Shown: piece by piece, positions 6,253 to 11,575 of the stretch
Layout: each line of letters opens with the position of its first letter
How positions within the stretch are numbered: the first letter of the stretch is position 1
Assembly (NCBI GenBank): GCA_009780795.1
Contig: WQZJ01000030.1
Coordinates: 1-11,575 of the forward strand
From: Methanomassiliicoccaceae archaeon
GTDB lineage: Archaea > Thermoplasmatota > Thermoplasmata > Methanomassiliicoccales > Methanomethylophilaceae
Direction: 5' to 3'
DNA: 11,575 bases
Position numbers and translations under genes: made by a program
Notes under the pieces: generated by a model
Databases searched by the model: none
What the model was told of the DNA's origin: nothing
Seen by the model: the letters and a program-made list of their open reading frames with translations, nothing else

Positions 6253-7977
6253 TCATGGGACGCCGACTTGTTCGGTCGGCGACAGTCCCTTTCCGCTCAT
6301 TTCCAGCTTCTCCAGCTCGGTGTACGCCACCTTCCCTACACTTGTCTTAGGAAGCTCATCTATGAACTCTATCTTCGACGGTATCGCATATCTGGCGATG
6401 TGTTCGGCGCAGTATCTGTTTATCAACTGTTTCGTGTTTTCATCGCCGTTCACGTCGCCCTTCAGAACTATGAACGCTTTCACGGACTGTACGCGTATGT
6501 CGTCGGGTATCCCTATGACGCACGAACACTGAACGAGCGGATGTGAATCGAGGATATTCTCTATCTGACTCGGATATATGTTGTACCCGGAGCTTATGAT
6601 CATTCTCTTGATCCTCTGTTTGAAGTAGATGAAACCTTCCTCGTCCATCATCCCGGCGTCGCCGGTGTGCAGCCACACCCTTCCGTCCGCGTGGCGTTTC
6701 AGGATGTTCGCCGTCTCTTCAGGCTGGTTGTTGTAACCGAGCATGACCGACGGCCCCGATATGCATATCTCTCCGTCTGTCCCGTACGGGACCTCATCCC
6801 ATGTTCCTATCGACACTACCTTGTAGAACGTGTCCGAGAACGGTATACCTATGCTCCCCGTCCTGTATTCATCTATCGGTGTGAGGCATGATGCGGTCAC
6901 GCATTCTGTGAGGCCGTAGCCTTCTCTGATGGTAGATGACGATCCGCAGTCCTTCAGGAACGTGTCCACCTTCCTCTTGAGGTCCACGGTGAGCGTGTCG
7001 CCTCCGACGAATACACCTCTCAGGAACGAGAGGTCCGCATTCTTGAGATGTTTGTTGCGTATCATCAGTTCGAACAGTGTCGGAACGCCGGCTATGAACG
7101 TCGGCCTCTTCTTCTTTATGAGCTTCGCATAAGCGTCCGGAACGAACGTCGGAACGAGTATCAGCCTGGCGGCATGCGTGAGCGTCATGTGCATGCCGAT
7201 ACACAACCCAAAACCATGGAACATCGGCAGCACACCTAACATGGCATCCTTCTCGTTTATCTCGTACTGCCCCATCACATACGTCTGCATGGCGGTGGCG
7301 TTGAAATTCAGATTGGTCAGAAGCACCCCCTTCGACGGTCCTGTGGTGCCTCCTGTGTAAAGTATCACGGCCACATCCTCTGCCGTTGTATCCGCCCGTT
7401 CGGCGTTGCCGAAGCCCATGGACATCATGTCCTTCCATGAGATCATGTGCGGCTTCATGGATATCTTGGGAATGTTACGGGAGTTGAACTTATACGCCAT
7501 CTTGAAAAAGAGGTTCAGCCCCTCGGACACATCCACGACCACCAGTTTCTTCAGCGTCGTGGTGTTCTCGAGACCGTCGAACGAACCGCAGAACCTGTCC
7601 ATGGTCACGGCGACCTCGCTCCCGGAATCGTTGATGTAAAATTCTATTTCCTTCTTGGATGACAGCGGATGCACCATCACAGCCGCTGCGCCGACCTTGC
7701 TGACGGCGTAGAACATCGTCACCGCCTGCGGTGTGTTCGGTAAACAGATCACTACCCTGTCACCTTTCCCGACGCCCATCGCCACCAGCGACGAGGCTAC
7801 CATGTCTATGTCCGACATAAGTTCGGAATAGCTTGTCTTAGAACCCATGAACTCGTACGCACACCTGTCGTGATGACCTTCGGCAGCTTTCCTCAGAACA
7901 TCATAGACCGTATCCGCGGGATAGTCCAACGTCGGCGGAACGTTACCGTAATGTCTGATCCAGGGTGCGTCACTCAT
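6253..7977 (-). CDS. AMP-forming acyl-CoA synthetase (ANL superfamily)
   Basis: An adenylate-forming ligase of 574 residues that activates a carboxylic acid with ATP and, most likely, transfers it to CoA. Motifs are complete: the P-loop YTGGTTGPSKG (207-217), FHGFG (253-257), YGLTE (354-358), LHTGD (436-440), the hinge region around KQRIKRMI (453-460), SSGYNIYPSQIE (462-473) and the C-terminal catalytic lysine K549 in PKTSVGKV. The overall form resembles medium/long-chain fatty-acid CoA ligases, but the substrate cannot be read from sequence, and archaea do not use fatty acids in their membrane lipids. The ATG at 7977 overlaps the stop of the upstream acyltransferase gene by 8 bp (ATGAGTGA), with GGAGG 12 nt upstream; it gives the usual start (MSDAPWIRHYG). 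A TTG at 8010 with a closer GAGG would add 11 residues and is the alternative. The pair is translationally coupled. Confidence 0.9.
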   Translation of the reverse strand: MSDAPWIRHYGNVPPTLDYPADTVYDVLRKAAEGHHDRCAYEFMGSKTSYSELMSDIDMVASSLVAMGVGKGDRVVICLPNTPQAVTMFYAVSKVGAAAVMVHPLSSKKEIEFYINDSGSEVAVTMDRFCGSFDGLENTTTLKKLVVVDVSEGLNLFFKMAYKFNSRNIPKISMKPHMISWKDMMSMGFGNAERADTTAEDVAVILYTGGTTGPSKGVLLTNLNFNATAMQTYVMGQYEINEKDAMLGVLPMFHGFGLCIGMHMTLTHAARLILVPTFVPDAYAKLIKKKRPTFIAGVPTLFELMIRNKHLKNADLSFLRGVFVGGDTLTVDLKRKVDTFLKDCGSSSTIREGYGLTECVTASCLTPIDEYRTGSIGIPFSDTFYKVVSIGTWDEVPYGTDGEICISGPSVMLGYNNQPEETANILKRHADGRVWLHTGDAGMMDEEGFIYFKQRIKRMIISSGYNIYPSQIENILDSHPLVQCSCVIGIPDDIRVQSVKAFIVLKGDVNGDENTKQLINRYCAEHIARYAIPSKIEFIDELPKTSVGKVAYTELEKLEMSGKGLSPTEQVGVP

Positions 7978-8836
7978 TGATGACCGATGCCTCCGAAAAA
8001 GGTGTTTCAAGCGTCCTCGGATCCGCGAGAATCTCCTTCACCAACCTTATCGACCTCATATAATAATAACCATCCGCTATCCTGTCGTCCACAGTGAGCG
8101 CCAGATCGAGACATTTCCTCACTTCCACGACGCCGTCTATCACGACCGGTCTGTCCTCTATCGCCCCTATGGCAACGAAGAGCGAACCTGTCCCCCAATT
8201 GTTCAGATGATGGAACGGAGCGTTCCCTTTCAGACTGCCCAGGTTGGCAACGAACGCGGACGCGTAGTTCGGGTCCGATTCGATCAGGCTCTTCGGGACC
8301 TTTCCGAAATAGTTGAGGAACCTGAGGAACGCCACTACGAACTTCGTGAGAAAACGGGGCATCTTCGAGAATGTCTCCACCGTGCCGTCGGCACCGGCGG
8401 ATTCGGCGTTCCTGAACTCGTTTATGTGGGAGTACATCCTCTCGCTTATCTCCATGATCGTCCATGACGGTTCGAATGCGATCCTCACAACGGTCTCGGC
8501 ACCGGTGTCTGTGAACTCCTTCTTCACCACGAACCCGATGTCGATCTTGTGCCTCCTGTAAAGACGATGACCGGAGATGAAATTGTTCAGCGCCGGCCGC
8601 ATCGCGAACGTCCTGACCAGTGCTGACATGAGCAATGAGAACAGCGTTACGTTATTGCCTTCTATCTTCTTACGTTCCTCCAGATACTCCAGGACGTTGG
8701 TCACGTCTATGCTCTCTCTCAGGTAGACCTCGCACTCCGTACGTTTGGGCATGAGAAAGGGCATGAATTTGTGCAACGGATCCGCATCGTACAGATAATA
8801 TCCGTCCTTACGGTCCTTCCATCTCTTCTTACCCAT
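7970..8836 (-). CDS. E2-like (CAT-fold) acyltransferase domain protein with Asp at the catalytic His position
   Basis: A 288-residue stand-alone catalytic domain related to 2-oxoacid dehydrogenase E2 / chloramphenicol acetyltransferase, without lipoyl or E1/E3-binding domains. Support comes from the central region (TLFSLLMSALVRTFAMRPALNNFI, 64-87), the NWGTGSLFVAIG strand (213-224) and the C-terminal motif TVDDRIADGYYYMRSIRLVKEIL (248-270). In E2 and CAT enzymes that motif is DHRxxDG with an essential His; here Asp251 stands in its place while D255-G256 remain. From memory, similar short proteins in gut Firmicutes and Actinobacteria also carry an acidic residue here (DERIADGYYY), so this may be a distinct family, not a decayed enzyme. 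It may hold or transfer acyl groups made by the overlapping acyl-CoA synthetase. The N-terminus is basic (MGKKRWKDRKDG), with no signal peptide. A TATA-like box about 27 nt before the ATG suggests a leaderless transcript. Confidence 0.82.
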   Translation of the reverse strand: MGKKRWKDRKDGYYLYDADPLHKFMPFLMPKRTECEVYLRESIDVTNVLEYLEERKKIEGNNVTLFSLLMSALVRTFAMRPALNNFISGHRLYRRHKIDIGFVVKKEFTDTGAETVVRIAFEPSWTIMEISERMYSHINEFRNAESAGADGTVETFSKMPRFLTKFVVAFLRFLNYFGKVPKSLIESDPNYASAFVANLGSLKGNAPFHHLNNWGTGSLFVAIGAIEDRPVVIDGVVEVRKCLDLALTVDDRIADGYYYMRSIRLVKEILADPRTLETPFSEASVINE

Positions 8837-8858
8837 AGTTCAAGGGATACCTCTGCCC

Positions 8859-8868
8859 ATTAATAATA
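8859..8868 (-). promoter_or_regulatory. Probable TATA box of the acyltransferase / acyl-CoA synthetase pair
   Basis: Minus-strand TATTATTAAT is centred about 27 nt before the ATG at 8836, the distance expected for a leaderless archaeal mRNA. A GAGGT at 8848-8852 is 12 nt from the ATG, rather far for a Shine-Dalgarno site, which also favours leaderless initiation. Confidence 0.55.
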
Positions 8869-8901
8869 CGTAGCACGTGCAAAAGTTTACTTTCAGCGGG
8901 A

Positions 8902-8911
8902 TAAAGCTTTA
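8902..8911. promoter_or_regulatory. Short palindrome at the TFB-recognition position of the Sel1 gene promoter
   Basis: TAAAGCTTTA is a perfect 10-bp palindrome lying 4 bp before the TATA-like CATATATT of the Sel1-repeat gene. It could be a small operator or simply an AT-rich TFB recognition element; with one example, the choice cannot be made. A second palindrome, GCACGTGC at 8873-8880, lies midway between the two divergent promoters. Confidence 0.3.
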
Positions 8912-8915
8912 ACTT

Positions 8916-8923
8916 CATATATT
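8916..8923 (+). promoter_or_regulatory. Probable TATA box of the Sel1-repeat gene
   Basis: CATATATT is centred about 24-25 nt before the GTG at 8944, so the transcript probably begins at or next to that codon. This favours a leaderless GTG start; no Shine-Dalgarno site precedes it, and the nearby ATG at 8936 is out of frame. Confidence 0.55.
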
Positions 8924-8943
8924 CGCAATCGTATCATGCGGCT

Positions 8944-10755
8944 GTGTCGCTCGAAGAGTTGAAGGCAGAGGCCGAGAGAGGCAATGTGACCGCGATGTTC
9001 GAGCTCGGTCAGTACCATGCATTGGGCACGGAGGTGCCCGTGGACGAGAAGGAATCGTTCAAGTGGTACGAGATGGCCGCCAATCTCGGTCACACGTCCT
9101 CCGAGTACATGATGGGTGAATGCTATTCGCACGGCATAGCCGTTGAGAAGGATGATTCGGAGGCGGTGCTGTGGTATCTGCGGGCAGCCGAGAAGGGGGA
9201 CAGAAGGTCCGTCGGCGCCATATCCATGTACGGCGAGAGAGGATGGAACTTCGACGCGAAGACCGCTTTCAGCCGATACAAGAAGGGATCGGACGCCGGG
9301 AAGGCGGGCGCGACATACATGCTCGGACGATTCTATTTCTACGGAACGGGTGTGCAGCCCGACATCGAGATGTCATTCAAATTATGCGAGAGAGCGGCGG
9401 ACATGGGGCACATCGACGCTGTTCACGAACTTGCGGTGATGTACAGGAACGGCGCGGGAACCGACAGGAACGGTAGTAAAGCATACGAACTGTTCCAAAA
9501 GGCCGCGGAACAGGGACATAGGAGCGCACGTCTGGCGCTCATAAGATGCCACGCTGAGGGGACAGGTGTGCCAAAGGATGAGAAGAAGGCGTTCGAAATG
9601 ATATCCGATCTCGCCGATACCGGGTCCGAGGACGCTGAATACGAATTAGGACGATATTACCTGGAGGGGATCGGCGTCGAGGCTGACCCTCTCTATGCGT
9701 TCGGATGGTTCTCCGTGGCCTCCAGCCACGGATCGGTGGACGCACTGTACGGACTGGCGCAATGCCACCAGAGGGGCAGGGGTGCGGACCGCGACAGGAA
9801 AAAGGCAACAGAACTCTACAAAATGGCGGCGGAGCTCGGTCAGAGGGACGCGATGGTCGCGCTCGCACACATGTACTCGGACGGAAGGGACGTGAAGAAG
9901 GACGAGAAAGAAGCATTCAACTGGCTGCTGGCGGCCGCCAGACATGATTCTGAATATGCGCAGTTCAACCTCGCGCAGAGGTACATCGAAGGAAAAGGTG
10001 TCAAAAAGGATGACGGAGAAGCGTTCAAATGGTCGCTGCGCTCGGCGCAGAACGGGAACGCGACCGCTCAGTTCAACGTCGCAGAGGCGTACATGAACGG
10101 GCGCGGTGTGAAACGGGACGAGAGGAAGGGTTACACATGGTTCCTGAGGTCGGCGAAGAATGGTCACCACAGGTCACAGTATCACGTCGGAGTATGCCTG
10201 AGCAAGGGAGCCGGTACCGCCAAGAACATAGGTGAGGCGTTCAAGTGGCATGTGATGGCCGCCGACGCTGGCTACGGGAAATCTCAATATTTCATAGCTC
10301 AATGCTATTCCGAGGGAAGAGGTGCGGGCAGGGACGACAAGAAGGCGCTGGAGTGGTATCTGAAGGCGGCGTCCACAGGACATGTGCTCGCCCAGTATTA
10401 TGCGGGGCACCATTACGCCAACGGCATCGGTACGAAACCCGACGAGACGGCAGCGATCAGATGGTACACACGCGCTGCGAAGCAGGGTCACACATACTCA
10501 CGGAAGCTGATAGAGGAGTGCTTCGGGGAGAAGCTGAAGCTCGCTGCCGATATGACGCCGTTCGAGAAGCATATGGACGACGCTAAGAACGGGGATGCGG
10601 AGGCGCAGTACATAATGGGACGGTACTACGAGGACGGCATAGGCGTCGAGAGGGACCTGGGCGAGGCTAAGAAGTGGTATACGAAAGCGGCCGCACAAGG
10701 TCATTTCGATGCGAAGAAGAGAATGACAATAGGCCTCAAACAGCAGAGACCCTGA
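8944..10755 (+). CDS. Sel1-repeat (SLR) protein, 16 repeats
   Basis: A 603-residue protein made almost entirely of Sel1-like repeats, alpha-alpha hairpins of the TPR superfamily that build a curved scaffold for protein binding. After a 13-residue lead, 16 units of about 36 residues fill 14-587, with the pattern A.Y.LG..Y..G.GV..D...A..WY..AA..GH. Unit 3 (34 residues, around GERGWNFDAKTAF) lacks the usual glycine loop and unit 15 (35 residues, EECFGEKLKLAADMTPFEKH) is degenerate; the rest are well kept, which argues for function. There is no signal peptide, membrane helix or other domain, so it is probably cytosolic. The GTG at 8944 is chosen because it keeps the first repeat whole and lies one TATA distance from the promoter; the first in-frame ATG would cut into unit 1. 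It is transcribed alone. Partner and role are unknown; Sel1 proteins often act in signalling or host contact. Confidence 0.93.
   Translation: MSLEELKAEAERGNVTAMFELGQYHALGTEVPVDEKESFKWYEMAANLGHTSSEYMMGECYSHGIAVEKDDSEAVLWYLRAAEKGDRRSVGAISMYGERGWNFDAKTAFSRYKKGSDAGKAGATYMLGRFYFYGTGVQPDIEMSFKLCERAADMGHIDAVHELAVMYRNGAGTDRNGSKAYELFQKAAEQGHRSARLALIRCHAEGTGVPKDEKKAFEMISDLADTGSEDAEYELGRYYLEGIGVEADPLYAFGWFSVASSHGSVDALYGLAQCHQRGRGADRDRKKATELYKMAAELGQRDAMVALAHMYSDGRDVKKDEKEAFNWLLAAARHDSEYAQFNLAQRYIEGKGVKKDDGEAFKWSLRSAQNGNATAQFNVAEAYMNGRGVKRDERKGYTWFLRSAKNGHHRSQYHVGVCLSKGAGTAKNIGEAFKWHVMAADAGYGKSQYFIAQCYSEGRGAGRDDKKALEWYLKAASTGHVLAQYYAGHHYANGIGTKPDETAAIRWYTRAAKQGHTYSRKLIEECFGEKLKLAADMTPFEKHMDDAKNGDAEAQYIMGRYYEDGIGVERDLGEAKKWYTKAAAQGHFDAKKRMTIGLKQQRP
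8983..10704 (+). repeat. Tandem Sel1 repeat array (16 units of about 108 bp)
   Basis: The coding sequence contains 16 consecutive units of about 36 codons. Units are clearly alike in protein but not as DNA, since codons differ widely between units. This suggests old duplications kept by selection and little recent unit shuffling. The closest-looking neighbours are units 10 and 11 (both with an AQFN start and a GVKKD/GVKRD loop). Confidence 0.85.
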
Positions 10756-10758
10756 TGA

Positions 10759-11088
10759 TCATTCCGCGTATTCGCTCACCGCGGACCGTTCGATCTTTCT
10801 CGATTCAAGGATATCGAACAGTATAGCTCCTATCACAAAGCCGGCCACGATCGGGAACAGGCAGGATATCCAGTGATAGTGTGCCTCCGTCAGTATAGGA
10901 TAGACTAGTACCGCGATCGGCACGGAAAACGGCAACGGAACGCAGTAACAGAGCGCGGCCTTCCTCTTTCCAGCGGTTCGTAACGCTACCGATCTACGCT
11001 TTCCGAATATCAACGTACATATTACATACCCTGCATTAGCGAGAATGAAAAGAACGATCAGCAGAGTATTGAGTGTGAACGCTTCCAT
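10759..11088 (-). CDS. Small membrane protein, three predicted helices, next to an ABC-2 permease
   Basis: I do not recognise this 109-residue protein. It has three likely membrane helices at about 6-28 (LNTLLIVLFILANAGYVICT), 44-66 and 72-94, a basic loop between the first two (KRRSVALRTAGKRK), and a charged C-terminal tail (ESRKIERSAVSEYAE). By the positive-inside rule the N-terminus would face outward and the tail would lie outside or inside depending on the weak second loop, so topology is not settled. The ATG at 11088 lies 1 nt after the stop of the permease gene and has a GGGAG Shine-Dalgarno about 8 nt upstream, so it is co-transcribed and probably works with that transporter, perhaps as a small accessory subunit. 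Its stop is 3 nt from the stop of the opposing Sel1 gene. Confidence 0.75.
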   Translation of the reverse strand: MEAFTLNTLLIVLFILANAGYVICTLIFGKRRSVALRTAGKRKAALCYCVPLPFSVPIAVLVYPILTEAHYHWISCLFPIVAGFVIGAILFDILESRKIERSAVSEYAE

Positions 11089-11089
11089 C

Positions 11090-11575
11090 TCAGAACTCCC
11101 TTCTCCTGAATATGAGCGCCGATATCGTCATGGTCACCGCGAACCATGCCATCATGACAGTGGCCGATCCCAATACCGACATGGACGTTATACCGAACAT
11201 GCTGCCGGAGAGGCTGTATACTGCGGAGATTATGTTACTGGCCGCGTATGTTATGCTGAACGTCGGCTCGCCGATGAAGTTCTCGTACATCATGTCTATC
11301 AGCCCGAATATCATGAACAGTGCCGCTATCGTGACGATCACCGCAGTGGACCCTTTCTTGAGTATGGAGCTCATAAGGAATGCGAACCCGCCCGTGCCCA
11401 GCATGAACAGCAATGCCAGCCCCAGCGACGTGAGCACGGTCGTGTTGACCGTTGCCCCGTTTATGTACACCATCAATATTGACACCAGATAGTACAGTAT
11501 CATTATCACGCCGCATACGATGTAGCAGGCGAATGCCTTGCCTATGAAGAATGACGTCTTCTTCATGGGTCTCGG
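11090..11575 (-). CDS. ABC-2 type transporter permease, C-terminal part (5' end outside window)
   Basis: The visible 161 codons encode a very hydrophobic segment with about five membrane helices: one after GKAFACYIVCGVIMILYYLV, one with LTSLGLALLFMLGTGGFAFL, one with AVIVTIAALFMIFGLIDMMY, one across YAASNIISAVYSLSG, and a last one before the short basic tail RRREF. The order and feel match the C-terminal half of ABC-2 family permeases (export of drugs, lipids or polysaccharide, or unknown cargo). The frame stays open to the window edge and reads PRPMKKTSFFIGK, which matches the internal RP(I/L)SRTxxxxGK element of these permeases; the Met at 11566 is therefore probably not the start. The ATPase gene is expected upstream, outside the window. 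The cargo cannot be inferred. Confidence 0.78.
   Translation of the reverse strand, partial: PRPMKKTSFFIGKAFACYIVCGVIMILYYLVSILMVYINGATVNTTVLTSLGLALLFMLGTGGFAFLMSSILKKGSTAVIVTIAALFMIFGLIDMMYENFIGEPTFSITYAASNIISAVYSLSGSMFGITSMSVLGSATVMMAWFAVTMTISALIFRRREF

Noticed and set aside
7978..8010. TTG start at 8010 for the acyl-CoA synthetase, with GAGG 6 nt upstream.
   Set aside because: The added 11 basic residues do not look like the family's N-terminus, TTG is a rare start, and the ATG at 7977 overlaps the upstream stop in a typical coupling arrangement. Kept as an alternative only.
8936..8962. An 8-codon ORF (ATG at 8936 to TGA at 8962) overlapping the GTG start of the Sel1 gene out of frame.
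   Set aside because: The TATA spacing puts the transcript start near 8944, so the ATG would be upstream of the mRNA; no SD precedes it. Probably chance.
1..11575. Search by eye for CRISPR arrays, tRNAs, insertion sequences, phage or defence genes.
   Set aside because: No regular short direct repeats, tRNA-like cloverleaf, transposase or nuclease motifs were seen; intergenic gaps are too small to hide most of these.

Overview
The window looks like a piece of an archaeal chromosome, most likely from the Thermoplasmata, with Methanomassiliicoccales / Methanomethylophilaceae as my best guess. Four things point there: an archaeal-type glutamyl-tRNA synthetase with a four-cysteine knuckle, TATA-like boxes placed about 25-28 nt before start codons (often leaderless), an archaeal-style UbiD family decarboxylase, and a large Sel1-repeat protein of the sort common in host-associated members of that order. 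No methanogenesis gene is present, so the order-level assignment is an inference. The DNA is gene-dense; no stretch longer than about 110 bp lacks a gene. I saw no tRNA, rRNA, CRISPR, insertion sequence or phage-like gene.

Layout. 3-647 (+) is the C-terminal part of adenylosuccinate synthetase (purA), cut by the window start. It converges on and overlaps a UbiD-family decarboxylase (628-1884, -), possibly the prenylated-FMN decarboxylase of the archaeal mevalonate pathway. A short divergent promoter region follows, then gltX (1964-3640, +), which converges with only 2 nt to spare on an iron-transport operon read on the minus strand: a DtxR-family regulator fused to a FeoA domain (5558-6202) followed 4 nt later by feoB (3643-5553). 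An 18-bp perfect-arm palindrome resembling a DtxR box lies directly beside the regulator's TATA box, so the operon probably controls itself in response to iron.

Upstream on the same strand is a translationally coupled pair: an E2-like (CAT-fold) acyltransferase whose catalytic His position is Asp (7970-8836), and an acyl-CoA synthetase (6253-7977). They may form a module that activates a carboxylic acid and hands on or holds the acyl-CoA; the substrate is unknown. A 107-bp divergent region separates this pair from a 603-residue protein made almost wholly of 16 Sel1-type repeats (8944-10755, +). The window ends with two minus-strand membrane genes: a small three-helix protein (10759-11088) and the C-terminal part of an ABC-2-type permease (11090-11575), whose start lies beyond the edge.

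The most interesting items are the His-to-Asp acyltransferase with its ligase partner, the self-contained DtxR-FeoA/FeoB unit with its palindrome and unusual mix of metal ligands and cysteines, the substituted KMSKS loop of GltX, and the three tail-to-tail gene pairs that leave no room for terminators.
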